Shown: positions 20,061 through 29,656, numbered from the stretch's first letter. The stretch: DNA of 64,000 nt from Bacteroides fragilis NCTC 9343 (GCF_000025985.1 NC_003228.3:5141141-5205140); one strand, 5' to 3'. The notes: generated from the sequence alone by a model not told the origin. Translations and numbers: made by a program.

Positions 20061-20132
20061 CACAATGAGAAAGAAGGCTCGTAAAACAGAAATTATAGTT
20101 CTAACAATTAAATAATTTAAAATCAATCATTT

Positions 20133-20825
20133 ATGTGGTTAAGTAATTCATCTGTAGGAAGGAAAGTGGTGATGAGCGTTACCGGTATCGCCCTTGTCCT
20201 GTTTCTAACGTTTCACATGGCGATGAACCTTGTTGCGATCATCTCGGCTGAGGGTTACAACTTGGTTTGTGAGTTCCTGGGAGCAAACTGGTATGCGTTG
20301 GTAGCTACGCTGGGCCTGGCTGCCCTCTTCGTGATTCACATTATCTACGCTTTCTGGCTGACAATACAGAATCGCGCAGCACGTGGTAGCGAACGTTACG
20401 CCGTAGTTGACAAACCTAAAACCGTGGAATGGGCATCACAAAACATGCTGGTGCTGGGTATCATCGTTATCTTAGGTTTGGGCCTTCACCTCTTTAACTT
20501 CTGGGCTAAAATGCAGTTACCTGAATTGGTGCACAACATGGGAGGAGTAGCAGACACAACTTATGCTGCTGATGGTGTTTATCACATCATGAACACTTTC
20601 TCTAACCCTGTATATGTAGTGCTGTACCTCGTTTGGCTGGGCGCCCTTTGGTTCCACCTGACTCATGGTTTCTGGAGCTCTATGCAATCTTTGGGCTGGA
20701 ACAACAAGATTTGGATCAACCGCTGGAAATGCATCTCCAACATCTATTCAACCATCGTTGTTGTATGCTTTGCTCTGGTAGTAGTCGTATTCTTCGTTAA
20801 ATCGTTGGCATGCGGTGCTTGCTAA
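20133..20825 (+). CDS. frdC: Fumarate reductase/succinate dehydrogenase cytochrome b subunit
   Basis: Membrane anchor of the succinate:quinone oxidoreductase that, in anaerobic Bacteroides, works mainly as menaquinol:fumarate reductase and makes succinate. 230 residues with five transmembrane helices and conserved helix His residues (LTFHMAMNL, VIHIIYAFW, LGLHLFNFW, VYHIMN, FHLTHGFW) that fit di-heme cytochrome b558-type anchors, as in Wolinella and Bacillus. It is first of a tight three-gene operon: frdA starts 37 bases later. Haem dependence of fumarate reduction is known for B. fragilis. Confidence 0.95.
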   Translation: MWLSNSSVGRKVVMSVTGIALVLFLTFHMAMNLVAIISAEGYNLVCEFLGANWYALVATLGLAALFVIHIIYAFWLTIQNRAARGSERYAVVDKPKTVEWASQNMLVLGIIVILGLGLHLFNFWAKMQLPELVHNMGGVADTTYAADGVYHIMNTFSNPVYVVLYLVWLGALWFHLTHGFWSSMQSLGWNNKIWINRWKCISNIYSTIVVVCFALVVVVFFVKSLACGAC

Positions 20826-20858
20826 ATTGTAAATTGTAAATGATTAAATTGTAAATAG
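20823..20858 (+). repeat. Short AAATTGTAAAT direct repeats between frdC and frdA
   Basis: The 37-base spacer contains three overlapping TTGTAAAT words just ahead of the frdA ATG at 20863. It is probably a slippage-derived spacer; an unstructured, A/T-rich start region may help frdA translation in a genus without strong Shine-Dalgarno use. Confidence 0.5.
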
Positions 20859-20862
20859 CATT

Positions 20863-22806
20863 ATGACTAAGATAGATTCAAAAATTCCTGAAGGCCAGCT
20901 CGCCGAAAAATGGAGTAACTATAAGGCTCATCAAAAACTTGTTAACCCTGCCAACAAACGTCGCCTTGACATTATCGTTGTAGGTACCGGACTTGCCGGA
21001 GCATCTGCTGCCGCTTCTCTGGGCGAAATGGGTTTCAGAGTATTCAATTTCTGTATTCAGGATTCACCCCGCCGTGCTCACTCTATTGCAGCACAGGGTG
21101 GTATCAACGCAGCTAAAAACTATCAAAATGATGGTGACTCGGTTTACCGTCTTTTCTACGATACAATCAAAGGCGGTGACTACCGTGCACGCGAAGCCAA
21201 CGTTTACCGTCTGGCTGAGGTATCAAACGCTATCATCGACCAATGCGTAGCACAGGGTGTACCTTTCGCACGCGATTACGGTGGCACACTTGACAACCGT
21301 TCATTCGGTGGTGCACAGGTATCCCGTACGTTCTATGCCCGCGGCCAGACCGGACAGCAGCTGTTGCTGGGCGCTTATTCAGCATTGAGCCGTCAGGTAC
21401 AAAAAGGTACTGTTAAACTTTACACTCGTTACGAAATGCTCGACCTCGTTGTAATTGAAGGACGTGCGCGCGGTATCATTGCCCGTAACCTCGTAACTGG
21501 TGAAATCGAACGTTTCGCTGCTCACGCTGTAGTTATCGGTACAGGTGGTTACGGAAACGCATTCTTCCTTTCTACCAACGCTATGGGTTCCAACGGTTCA
21601 GTTGCCATCCAGTGCTATAAGAAAGGTGCTTATTTTGCCAATCCTTGTTTCGCTCAGATTCACCCGACTTGTATCCCCGTACACGGTGACAAGCAGTCTA
21701 AGCTGACATTGATGTCTGAATCACTTCGTAACGACGGTCGCATCTGGGTTCCGAAGAAGATTGAAGATGCCAAAGCATTGCAGGCAGGCACTAAAAAGCC
21801 GACCGAAATTCCTGATGAAGACCGTGACTTCTATCTGGAACGCCGTTACCCGGCATTCGGTAACCTTGTTCCGCGTGACGTTGCTTCACGTGCAGCCAAA
21901 GAACGTTGTGATGCCGGTTTCGGTGTGAACAATACCGGTTTGGCCGTCTTCCTCGATTTCAAATATGCTATCGATCGTCTGGGTGAGGACGTGGTTCGTG
22001 CCCGTTATGGTAACCTCTTCGACATGTACGAAGAAATCACTGACGAGAACCCGTACAAGACTCCGATGATGATATTCCCCGCTATCCACTACACCATGGG
22101 TGGTATCTGGGTTGATTATGAATTGATGACTTCTATCCCGGGTCTGTTCGCTATCGGTGAAGCCAACTTCTCCGACCACGGTGCTAACCGCTTGGGTGCA
22201 TCTGCATTGATGCAGGGTCTGGCTGACGGATACTTCGTATTGCCTTACACTATCCAGAACTACCTGGCCGATCAGATTCAGGTTCCGCGCTTCTCTACCG
22301 ACCTGCCGGAATTTGCTGCAGCCGAAAAGGAAGTGAAAGATAAGATCCAGAAGATCAAAGCCGTAAACGGAAAACACTCTGTTGACTCTATCCACAAGAA
22401 ACTGGGTCACATCATGTGGGACTTCGTAGGTATGGCCCGTACAAAAGAATCTCTGCAGAAAGCCCTGACAGGCATTGAAGAGGTGAAGAAAGATTTCTGG
22501 ACCAACGTTCGCATCCCGGGTGATGTAAACGAACTGAACGTAGAACTGGAAAAAGCACTTCGTCTGATCGACTTCATTGAAGTAGGTATGCTGATGGCTC
22601 GCGACGGTTTGAACCGTGAAGAATCTTGCGGTGGACACTTCCGTACCGAATACCAGACCCCGGAAGGTGAAGCGTTACGTGACGATAAGAACTTCTCATA
22701 CGTAGCTTGCTGGAAATACACCGGTGAAAATTCAGAACCGGAGTTGATCAAAGAAGATTTGAACTACCAGTTCGTAAAAGTTCAGACTCGTAACTACAAG
22801 TCATAA
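20863..22806 (+). CDS. frdA: Fumarate reductase/succinate dehydrogenase flavoprotein subunit
   Basis: Catalytic subunit interconverting fumarate and succinate. 647 residues, as in the Bacteroides/epsilon-type enzymes. The FAD-binding Rossmann motif [18 protein letters not shown] is at about 40-57; [11 protein letters not shown] carries His73 at the position of the covalent FAD-linking histidine. Substrate-site segments HTYM-like [12 protein letters not shown] and [15 protein letters not shown] are present, as is the helical C-terminal domain with [17 protein letters not shown]. Between frdC and frdB in a three-gene operon; the protein faces the cytoplasm. Confidence 0.97.
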   Translation: MTKIDSKIPEGQLAEKWSNYKAHQKLVNPANKRRLDIIVVGTGLAGASAAASLGEMGFRVFNFCIQDSPRRAHSIAAQGGINAAKNYQNDGDSVYRLFYDTIKGGDYRAREANVYRLAEVSNAIIDQCVAQGVPFARDYGGTLDNRSFGGAQVSRTFYARGQTGQQLLLGAYSALSRQVQKGTVKLYTRYEMLDLVVIEGRARGIIARNLVTGEIERFAAHAVVIGTGGYGNAFFLSTNAMGSNGSVAIQCYKKGAYFANPCFAQIHPTCIPVHGDKQSKLTLMSESLRNDGRIWVPKKIEDAKALQAGTKKPTEIPDEDRDFYLERRYPAFGNLVPRDVASRAAKERCDAGFGVNNTGLAVFLDFKYAIDRLGEDVVRARYGNLFDMYEEITDENPYKTPMMIFPAIHYTMGGIWVDYELMTSIPGLFAIGEANFSDHGANRLGASALMQGLADGYFVLPYTIQNYLADQIQVPRFSTDLPEFAAAEKEVKDKIQKIKAVNGKHSVDSIHKKLGHIMWDFVGMARTKESLQKALTGIEEVKKDFWTNVRIPGDVNELNVELEKALRLIDFIEVGMLMARDGLNREESCGGHFRTEYQTPEGEALRDDKNFSYVACWKYTGENSEPELIKEDLNYQFVKVQTRNYKS

Positions 22807-22835
22807 TTCGGCTAATCAATTAAAGGAAAACAAAA

Positions 22836-23591
22836 ATGGATAAAAATATATCATTCACACTGAAGGTATGGCGCCAGAAAGGCCCGAAAGCAAAAGGTGC
22901 TTTTGAAACATATCAAATGAAAGATATCCCGGGCGATACGTCGTTCCTCGAAATGCTGGATATCCTGAACGAACAGATTATTAATGACGGTGGCGAACCT
23001 ATCGTATTCGACCATGACTGCCGCGAAGGTATCTGCGGTATGTGTTCTCTTTACATCAACGGACACCCGCACGGACCTGCGACAGGTGCTACTACCTGCC
23101 AGATGTATATGCGTCGCTTCAAAGATGGAGACACCATCACAGTTGAACCTTGGCGTTCTGCCGGTTTCCCGGTAATCCGTGACTTGATGGTTGACCGTTC
23201 GGCTTATGACAAGATCATGCAGGCCGGTGGTTACGTAAGCGTAAACACAGGTGCTCCTCAGGATGCCAACGCTATCCTTATCTCTAAGGATATCGCCGAC
23301 GAGGCTATGGATGCCGCTGCATGTATCGGTTGCGGTGCTTGTGTAGCTGCTTGTAAGAATGGTTCTGCCATGTTGTTCGTATCAGCTAAGGTCAGCCAGC
23401 TGAACCTCCTTCCACAAGGAAAGGTAGAAGCAGCACGCCGTGCAAAAGCTATGCTTTCTAAGATGGACGAACTGGGATTCGGTAACTGTACAAACACACG
23501 TGCTTGTGAAGCAGAGTGTCCGAAGAACATTTCAATCAGCAACATCGCTCGTTTGAACCGCGATTTCATCATCGCAAAACTGAAAGACTAA
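22836..23591 (+). CDS. frdB: Fumarate reductase/succinate dehydrogenase iron-sulfur subunit
   Basis: Electron-transfer subunit of 251 residues linking flavin to the cytochrome b anchor. The N-terminal plant-type [2Fe-2S] domain has CREGICGMC (Cys62, 67, 70) and a later Cys88. The C-terminal part carries [11 protein letters not shown] (Cys163, 166, 169, 173) and [13 protein letters not shown] for the [4Fe-4S] and [3Fe-4S] clusters. The start is 30 bases after the frdA stop. A strong intrinsic terminator follows, ending the operon. Confidence 0.97.
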   Translation: MDKNISFTLKVWRQKGPKAKGAFETYQMKDIPGDTSFLEMLDILNEQIINDGGEPIVFDHDCREGICGMCSLYINGHPHGPATGATTCQMYMRRFKDGDTITVEPWRSAGFPVIRDLMVDRSAYDKIMQAGGYVSVNTGAPQDANAILISKDIADEAMDAAACIGCGACVAACKNGSAMLFVSAKVSQLNLLPQGKVEAARRAKAMLSKMDELGFGNCTNTRACEAECPKNISISNIARLNRDFIIAKLKD

Positions 23592-23621
23592 GCACAACTT
23601 AGCATTTGATTAATAAGTAGG

Positions 23622-23655
23622 AAAATTCCCCACCGGTATCGGTGGGGAATTTTTG
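23622..23655 (+). terminator. Intrinsic terminator of frdCAB
   Basis: ATTCCCCACC (23625-23634) pairs with GGTGGGGAAT (23641-23650), with extra A/T pairs outside, a 6-base loop and a T-run. It also lies just beyond the end of the convergent PepSY gene (23672) and can act on that strand. Confidence 0.85.
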
Positions 23656-23671
23656 TATATGGAGAGCAGTG

Positions 23672-24802
23672 TTATCTCTTACGGCGCTTACGATACCAGA
23701 TGATAAAGCCGGTCACAGGAAGTGAAGCACCCGTCAGGCTCGCAAGGAACATTATAATTTTACCGGGAAGCCCCCAGATGCGCCCGTCATGAATCTCCAG
23801 ATTCATACGACGGAACTTATCGGCGGGAGAGGCCTCGGTATATTTACCGGCATAAGGACCGGCTCCTTTCAAAGAAACCAGTGTATACCGGTCAAAAAAC
23901 AAATTATCGGTACGGTAGTAAGACCCTCTTTTATGTACAACACTGACCCGGTAAACACCATCGGCTTGTCCGGGTAAAGCAAAATAAAAGGTCTTGGCAG
24001 CAGGTTCTTCAAGGCGTAGCTGAGTATAAAGTCTGTCCAAAGGGTTTGTCACACGATTGACAACCTGCAATGTATCGGATACCGGTAAAACGTAGGGCTT
24101 CAACTCTTCACCACCCGAAGTGATGCTGTACACGCCTCTGCTAAACCAATTCAGGCTAAATATCAATCCGGTAAAACATAATACGGCCAGCACCAATGCA
24201 GCATAAAAACCCGCAACATTATGCAGGTCGAAGTTAAGCCTTGAAAAGGTAAAGGGGCGTTTCAGAGTCAACCGTTGCACAAGTGCCTTGCGTGTCCAGC
24301 TTCTGGGCCACCAAAGTATCACTCCCGTTATCAGGGTGATGAGGAAAATCAATACACTGTAACCAACAATCGGACTCCCGATCTCCCTGGGGAGCCATAA
24401 AGTGCGATGCCCGCTAAGCACCAACCGGAAGAAATCGAAATCACCGTTATGATTCACTACCGACTTCAATACCTGTCCGCTATACGGATTGATAAAAACA
24501 GTACTCATCCCTGCTTCCGGCTGATAGTAGTCCACCCAGGCCGCATCCGATCTTTCACCGTAAGTGATGGCTGTGGCCGAAGCTCCTCCCATGACAGAAT
24601 CCGCTATCGCAAGTAAGCGGGAAGGCGGCAAAAACTCTTTCTCCAATGGAGCTACAAAGCGCCAAGGTTGTGTGGCATCGGTAATTTCGTCTTTAAATGC
24701 ATACATGCAGCCGGTGATGCAGACTATGAATACCACAATACCCGAAAGCAATCCAAGCCATAAATGAAGTTTCGCACAAGCCTTCCGAAAAGTCTTATTC
24801 AT
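23672..24802 (-). CDS. PepSY-domain inner-membrane protein (XusC-like)
   Basis: 376-residue inner-membrane protein with four main hydrophobic segments: near 14-36, then about 145-165, 195-215 and 345-367. The first PepSY-associated helix has the conserved LWLGLLSGIVVFIVCITGC, and periplasmic PepSY-like segments follow (TVFINPYSGQVL at about 95-110). Conserved helix histidines (KLHLW, HLN-type DLHNVAGFYAAL, LEIHDGRIWG) resemble haem-binding ferric reductases of this family. It is the third gene of a TonB receptor/DUF4374/PepSY operon. In B. thetaiotaomicron this arrangement (XusABC) takes up foreign siderophores, with the PepSY protein as probable ferric reductase. The equivalence is inferred from family and order. 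Confidence 0.88.
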   Translation of the reverse strand: MNKTFRKACAKLHLWLGLLSGIVVFIVCITGCMYAFKDEITDATQPWRFVAPLEKEFLPPSRLLAIADSVMGGASATAITYGERSDAAWVDYYQPEAGMSTVFINPYSGQVLKSVVNHNGDFDFFRLVLSGHRTLWLPREIGSPIVGYSVLIFLITLITGVILWWPRSWTRKALVQRLTLKRPFTFSRLNFDLHNVAGFYAALVLAVLCFTGLIFSLNWFSRGVYSITSGGEELKPYVLPVSDTLQVVNRVTNPLDRLYTQLRLEEPAAKTFYFALPGQADGVYRVSVVHKRGSYYRTDNLFFDRYTLVSLKGAGPYAGKYTEASPADKFRRMNLEIHDGRIWGLPGKIIMFLASLTGASLPVTGFIIWYRKRRKR

Positions 24803-24808
24803 CTCCTA

Positions 24809-26029
24809 TCAATCCAGACGGAAGAAACCGCCGACAAACGTGGTTGAAACTTTAGCTCCCCTGACCGCAGTAGCCGCCTGAGGATCTACCTGATAAATGT
24901 AAGTACCCTCTGAAGCAGTGACCGGACGATAAACATAACCTCCGTCTACCAGAGCGGCAAAACGCCGTCCGCCATCTCCGTTATGCACCGGAATCTCTTT
25001 AATGTCACGTACCGTTTTATTATTAAGATCGATAATGCAGCATTTCAAACTCTTATCTCCCCAACGGTCGGCGGATGTCTGCGGACTGATGGTGCTGACC
25101 TCGGCAAATACCAGACCATTACCGATATATTTGATATGGGCAGGTTTCAATCCTCCCGAAACCGTCTCAAAGTCAAAATAGTAGTCATCAAAATGCGTCT
25201 CACCTTTAGGGATACGAAGGAAAGCAGCATTCTTGGTACTTTGTGAGAATCCGTTGGCAATGGCAGAATTAGACATGATGTACATATCGCCGGACTCTAC
25301 CTTAAAAATACCGTTAAATGCATTCCACGAACCGGCAGGACCGGTACGCGTATCTTTCATCAATGTCTTAAACTGCATATCCGGATAAGAGTATACCGCA
25401 ACAAAAGTAGTATCGGTATATAAAGTCTCAAAAGTGGAAGGGTTCATCGGAAAATAAGTAACGTACACATTACCTTCACTATAACACATACCCGTGATAC
25501 TCGGCCATTCGAGTTGATTCAGCGGAAATACCGGAGCTTTGACCTGAGAAGTGATAGAAACATCACTGATATTTACGGTATATAAGGTCATTTGATCCCC
25601 ACTCTCCTTATTAGCCGGAAGTTCAAGGCCGATCATGTTCTGCCCGTCCATTTGTGTAAACGCATTCAGCGAACTGTTAAAGACAAAGTCTCCACGCTCC
25701 GTCAGATAGCCGTTTGCATCACGTACAATTCCGGTTGCACTGGTCAGTCCCAGTCCGCCAATACTGAACACCGTTTGTCCGGCCTGTTCATAATCACGAT
25801 ATCCGTTTTGCTCGATACCTTTGGCCACCGCGTTGATTGTTCCGGACATCAATTCGGGTGCAGTAACCACATAATAAGTGGTAGTCCCATTGGAATTGAT
25901 ACCCAGGCTGAGTACATAGGGAGCAAAAGGAGTTTCCTCATTTCCCAATCCTTCTTCTTCACATGCCGTGACACCCAATAAAAGGCAGGCAGCAAGGAGA
26001 TACATATAAATTCGATACATTGTAATCAT
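24809..26029 (-). CDS. DUF4374 surface lipoprotein (XusB-like siderophore binder)
   Basis: 406-residue lipoprotein. The signal peptide ends in LLLGVTAC, giving a lipidated Cys, followed by an acidic EEEG stretch typical of Bacteroides surface-export signals. The rest is repeated beta strands, consistent with the beta-propeller of DUF4374. An ATG three codons downstream (26020) is an equally good start. The TonB receptor gene ends nine bases upstream and the PepSY gene starts six bases downstream, so all three are co-transcribed. XusB of B. thetaiotaomicron binds ferric enterobactin; the same job is likely here but ligand identity is inferred. Confidence 0.87.
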   Translation of the reverse strand: MITMYRIYMYLLAACLLLGVTACEEEGLGNEETPFAPYVLSLGINSNGTTTYYVVTAPELMSGTINAVAKGIEQNGYRDYEQAGQTVFSIGGLGLTSATGIVRDANGYLTERGDFVFNSSLNAFTQMDGQNMIGLELPANKESGDQMTLYTVNISDVSITSQVKAPVFPLNQLEWPSITGMCYSEGNVYVTYFPMNPSTFETLYTDTTFVAVYSYPDMQFKTLMKDTRTGPAGSWNAFNGIFKVESGDMYIMSNSAIANGFSQSTKNAAFLRIPKGETHFDDYYFDFETVSGGLKPAHIKYIGNGLVFAEVSTISPQTSADRWGDKSLKCCIIDLNNKTVRDIKEIPVHNGDGGRRFAALVDGGYVYRPVTASEGTYIYQVDPQAATAVRGAKVSTTFVGGFFRLD

Positions 26030-26038
26030 CAGACTTTT

Positions 26039-28456
26039 TTATTTACTAAAGAAATATCTCAGTTTCACATTAAAGGCACGCCCGGGTTTCTGCAAGCGGT
26101 AGTTATCATACAGCTTTTGATTGGTCAGATTGGTACACTCCACAACCACACTATACTTTCCGTTGTCCATTGAATACCCCAATGCCAGATCGTGTGAGAA
26201 CTGTTCGGGGATTACTTTTTTAGAGCTTTTTGCACCCAAGCCCGGGAACGAAAGATAATACGAATGAATATAATTAAGATTATAGTCAAACGTCAGCACA
26301 GAGTTTCTCCAAATCAAATCGTGAAAACGAACCCCTGCATCGGCATTAGCAAACAAATAAGGGATGTTCGGCAAACGCTCTTTATAGGTAATATTCTCTG
26401 TGATACCTTCGCCGACAAAGCTGTCCTTCGTCTTCTCATATCGCTGCCGGTCGGTAATGTCCTGATAAGTAAAACCGGCTCCCGTATGGAACAGATCTTT
26501 ATAGTTATATCTGACAGCAGCCTCAACACCCTTTGTCAACACCTTACCCAGATTCTCGTAACCGGTGGTCGGATTACTGGTCAGGCTGACCCCTTTCAGG
26601 ATAAAGTCTGTCGTATAACGATAAATGAAGTTTCCATCAGCCGAAAGTTGATGGGCCCCGAAAGTTTGAATGAAGCTCAACCCCAGATTCAAATTCCGGC
26701 TGCTTTCCGGTTTTAAATCCGGATTCCGCTGCTGAATCAACCCGTCCCCAAACATTTCGATACTTTCCGGCAAACGATAGGCATGCTCGTAAGAGAACTT
26801 AGCCTGCAAAGAGGGTAAGATATAATAAGTAGCCGCCGCACCGTATCCGAAATTGGTTTTATGATCCCGCACTTTTTCCCAACGGGCATTCTCTGTATAT
26901 TCATCCAACCGCTTATAGGTAGAACTGTACAACTTATACATCTTTCCGAATACATTGGCATTCCAACGATCATAGCGGATCTGCCATCCCAAGCCTGTGA
27001 TATTCTTAGTCAGTTGCTGAGGTACATTGTTGTTTTCATCATCCGGCCGTACTTTATCATTCATGGTTCTCCGCATAGCAGAAACCACATGGTTCAGTAT
27101 CAATGATTGGTGACCGTCGATCACGTAACTGATGTTTCCGTTTCCTAACCATTCGCGGTTCTTTATCTTGGAATCCGTATAATACCCTTCTCCTGCAGAA
27201 GTAGACGGAACGGATTCTCCCAACCAGTTGTAACGGCGGGCGATGGTATCCACATTGAAAGTATTTACAGAATTATACGTTCCGTAAAGTGACAGCGAAA
27301 GTCCGTCAAGAAACAGATCGTCTTTCTTATAACGAATAGAAGGGATCACAGATTCACTCTTCATTTTTACGCCACCGTAAACGGCATCCATCGTAGCACC
27401 AGTCTGTACATCTTTATCATTCTTCGAAAGAATAATGCCTGCAAGCAGATAGTCGGCATAAGGCTTATTGGTTATTCCCGTCTCCAGGCGGATACCTCCT
27501 GACCGGTAGGCATCATTAAAGCGCCTTACCCACCGCTCGTTTATCTTCTTATTGGTAGCCAGATCGATGATGGGCACAAACACTTTATAATCATTGTCGG
27601 AATAGTTATAGAAAGCATTGGCACGCACCGTGAAACCTGTTTTCAGATGGGTATAGGCTCCATTCACCGAGACTTTATGAGTATTGAAAGAGCCAAAAGA
27701 ATAGGTCGCATCCAGATAATTGGCATCTCTACGGCTGACGATATTCACCGCTCCTCCCAAGGCATCGGCACCCAGATTTACAGGTAATACCCCTTTATAT
27801 ACCTCTACACGCTCAGCCATGTTAGCCGAGATATTAGCGAGGTTAAAAGACGATCCGAAATTATCCATCGGTATTCCGTCCAAAAAGAATTTCACCTGAT
27901 TGCCCGAAAATCCGTTCAGGCTGAAATTATAGTTAGACCCCATACCACCTTCCTCACGGATACGGACACTCGACACATTGTTCAATAATTTGTTGAGAGG
28001 TGCAGCGCTATTATACGCTTTCTTGATGTCGAGTACCGATATGGCATACGCCTGCTCCTGCTGCCGGCGAGCTTCAGATTTTCCAATCACCTGTACTTCT
28101 TCCAGCTCTTCCGCCTGGGTATCGATCTCTATGTCCGGAATCCGGTTCACTTTTCCGGCAGTCACATGTATCGGCACCTTTTTAGTTTTCACTCCTATGC
28201 CCGATACAACTATCGTCTGACTGCCCGCCGGCACATCATTGATATGATAAACTCCATTCTCGTTGGTATATCCGCCAATATAAACACCTTCAATGGCAAC
28301 TGCAACCGGATAGTAAGGTTGCTTCTGTTGGTCGACGATTCGACCTGTCACTATACCTTTACTTTGTTGTTGCTGTTCGCCGGCATGCATAAGAACGGCT
28401 GACAGCATAGAAAAAAGACAGAATAAAGCTACTCTGTACAACACTTTGTGGTTCAT
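26039..28456 (-). CDS. TonB-dependent siderophore/iron receptor (XusA-like)
   Basis: 805-residue outer-membrane receptor. Signal peptide (about 1-26), carboxypeptidase-like domain (about 35-112, IVTGRIVDQQKQPYYPVAV), plug domain (about 130-235) with LLNNVSSVRIREEGG, FFLDGIPMD and LGADALGGAVNIVSRRDA, then a beta barrel ending in NVKLRYFFSK. The plug and the absence of a SusD mate fit FecA/CirA-like iron receptors. It leads the operon with DUF4374 and PepSY genes. A -7 box and an adjacent inverted repeat lie upstream, directly after an AraC-type regulator gene, so iron or siderophore control through that regulator or through Fur is likely. Confidence 0.92.
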   Translation of the reverse strand: MNHKVLYRVALFCLFSMLSAVLMHAGEQQQQSKGIVTGRIVDQQKQPYYPVAVAIEGVYIGGYTNENGVYHINDVPAGSQTIVVSGIGVKTKKVPIHVTAGKVNRIPDIEIDTQAEELEEVQVIGKSEARRQQEQAYAISVLDIKKAYNSAAPLNKLLNNVSSVRIREEGGMGSNYNFSLNGFSGNQVKFFLDGIPMDNFGSSFNLANISANMAERVEVYKGVLPVNLGADALGGAVNIVSRRDANYLDATYSFGSFNTHKVSVNGAYTHLKTGFTVRANAFYNYSDNDYKVFVPIIDLATNKKINERWVRRFNDAYRSGGIRLETGITNKPYADYLLAGIILSKNDKDVQTGATMDAVYGGVKMKSESVIPSIRYKKDDLFLDGLSLSLYGTYNSVNTFNVDTIARRYNWLGESVPSTSAGEGYYTDSKIKNREWLGNGNISYVIDGHQSLILNHVVSAMRRTMNDKVRPDDENNNVPQQLTKNITGLGWQIRYDRWNANVFGKMYKLYSSTYKRLDEYTENARWEKVRDHKTNFGYGAAATYYILPSLQAKFSYEHAYRLPESIEMFGDGLIQQRNPDLKPESSRNLNLGLSFIQTFGAHQLSADGNFIYRYTTDFILKGVSLTSNPTTGYENLGKVLTKGVEAAVRYNYKDLFHTGAGFTYQDITDRQRYEKTKDSFVGEGITENITYKERLPNIPYLFANADAGVRFHDLIWRNSVLTFDYNLNYIHSYYLSFPGLGAKSSKKVIPEQFSHDLALGYSMDNGKYSVVVECTNLTNQKLYDNYRLQKPGRAFNVKLRYFFSK

Positions 28457-28480
28457 TAATCACTCTGTTTAATTAGTCCG

Positions 28481-28511
28481 CAAAGGTACGTATATCGACA
28501 CCGGACGACAA
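28481..28511 (-). promoter_or_regulatory. Promoter of the xus-like operon
   Basis: On the minus strand ATTG (28508-28511), a 19-base spacer and TACCTTTG (28481-28488), 25 bases before the receptor ATG. Confidence 0.65.
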
Positions 28512-28517
28512 TCACCA

Positions 28518-28553
28518 TATTTAGGTATTCACCGAAACTCCGATACCTAAATA
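28518..28553. promoter_or_regulatory. Inverted repeat, candidate operator of the xus-like operon
   Basis: TATTTAGGTAT (28518-28528) and ATACCTAAATA (28543-28553) are a perfect 11-bp inverted repeat with a 14-base spacer, just upstream of the -33 element. There is no T-run, which argues for a protein-binding site rather than a terminator of the upstream AraC gene. Half-site spacing of about 2.5 helical turns fits an activator dimer. Confidence 0.5.
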
Positions 28554-28588
28554 CAATGATAAAACAATCTCTCTTCCAGAGGCCTGTC

Positions 28589-29434
28589 TCATTCGGATGA
28601 ACGCTTCAATCGAATGCTGCGTGGCGAGGTACCAAATGACTTTTTACAGAAGTTTGAGAAATGCGGTAAAGATTCGAACCCGAATTTATAACAGATTTCA
28701 GAGATGGTAGCCTCTGTATTCTGAAGTTCGTAAATGATCTCCTCTTTGCGGCGGCTAAGCATCCACTCATACACCGGCTCATGAAAAACATTATCGAAAA
28801 TCCTCCTGAATGTAGTCTGGCTATATCCTCCAAGTTTAGCAAACTCTTCAACAGTCTTCACCTTCTTATAGTTCTGATATACAAAGCACTCAAACGAAGA
28901 AGCATATTTTGAGAGAGGATGTACCAAGGAAGCCAGGTCATAATCCGAATAAAAATAACCGAGTATGAAAGCAAGCTCTTTCCGCTTTAATGATAAGAGA
29001 TCCCGACAAATCTTCTTTTCGCTCAGATAAGTACGTGCAGACTCAAGAAAATGTTGAAGTTCGGGAATAATGGGTAAGGGTGAGGGAATTAACGGAGGAT
29101 CAGTCTCCTTCATGATACGATTATACCGGATATCACAAAACAATTCAGGTTGATTAAACTGATAATAGATACATTCCACATCGGTCATGGCCAGCATTTC
29201 TATTTTCGAACTGATGGGCTGAAGCATAAATTCTCCGGCTTTAAGCATTGTTCCGGCATACTCCCGACTATTCACCAGCATTTCTCCCTTGATAAGAAAC
29301 AAAATGAAATTCTCCTCACATTTTTGTGCAGGATAATGGAAACCACGTCTATGGTAAACATGGAAAATGGCATTAGGAACTGACTTTTTGCAGTTCTGAC
29401 ACATCATGGGATCTCCACAAACGGAGCTGGGCAT
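28589..29434 (-). CDS. AraC-family transcriptional regulator with N-terminal Cys cluster (copy 2)
   Basis: 281-residue paralogue of the regulator at 18.6 kb, alike along its whole length. Cupin-like N-terminal half (FILFLIKGEMLVNSREYAG, compare CILFILQGELLVNSEEYPG in copy 1). C-terminal AraC DNA-binding region with VEEFAKLGGYSQTTFRRIF and ISEICYKFGFESLPHFSNFCKK. Cys6, 12, 15 and 39 repeat the C-x5-C-x2-C-x23-C spacing of copy 1, with His33 in HYPAQKC. It is directly upstream of, and on the same strand as, the xus-like iron operon, making it the prime candidate for that operon's regulator. Ligand unknown. Confidence 0.9.
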   Translation of the reverse strand: MPSSVCGDPMMCQNCKKSVPNAIFHVYHRRGFHYPAQKCEENFILFLIKGEMLVNSREYAGTMLKAGEFMLQPISSKIEMLAMTDVECIYYQFNQPELFCDIRYNRIMKETDPPLIPSPLPIIPELQHFLESARTYLSEKKICRDLLSLKRKELAFILGYFYSDYDLASLVHPLSKYASSFECFVYQNYKKVKTVEEFAKLGGYSQTTFRRIFDNVFHEPVYEWMLSRRKEEIIYELQNTEATISEICYKFGFESLPHFSNFCKKSFGTSPRSIRLKRSSE

Positions 29435-29466
29435 ATATACGGGTGTGTTTGTTTGTATGTTTACGA

Positions 29467-29497
29467 CAAATGTAAGAGAATTATTTAGAAAGACAAT
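29467..29497 (-). promoter_or_regulatory. Promoter of AraC regulator copy 2
   Basis: Minus-strand ATTG (29494-29497), 19-base spacer, TACATTTG (29467-29474), 32 bases before the ATG. Its spacing and -33 variant are the same as at the xus-like operon. Confidence 0.55.
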
Positions 29498-29510
29498 AAA
29501 AGAAGGAATA

Positions 29511-29539
29511 AAAAAATAGCCCTACTTGAGCAGGGCTAT
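29511..29539 (-). terminator. Intrinsic terminator of the fimbrillin cluster
   Basis: Read on the minus strand, ATAGCCCT (29532-29539) pairs with AGGGCTAT (29516-29523), followed by a T-run (29511-29516). It lies about 120 bases beyond the fimbrillin stop. Confidence 0.8.
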
Positions 29540-29588
29540 CAAATGCATCATTTATTATAATATTATGGATAGTCCCATATTTGAAAAC

Positions 29589-29615
29589 AGGATTCAAGTT
29601 TTATACTTGAATCCT
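29589..29615. terminator. Second hairpin downstream of fimbrillin gene
   Basis: AGGATTCAAGT (29589-29599) and ACTTGAATCCT (29605-29615) form a perfect 11-bp stem with a 5-base loop, between the fimbrillin stop at 29657 and the T-run terminator. A processing or stability element is likely. Confidence 0.6.
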
Positions 29616-29656
29616 AAAGTTTTCTATTTACACAAAATGATGGACAGTATCGAATA

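Noticed and set aside
21886..22638. 250-residue antisense open frame over frdA
   Set aside because: Shadow of the conserved flavoprotein frame; no start context or family features.
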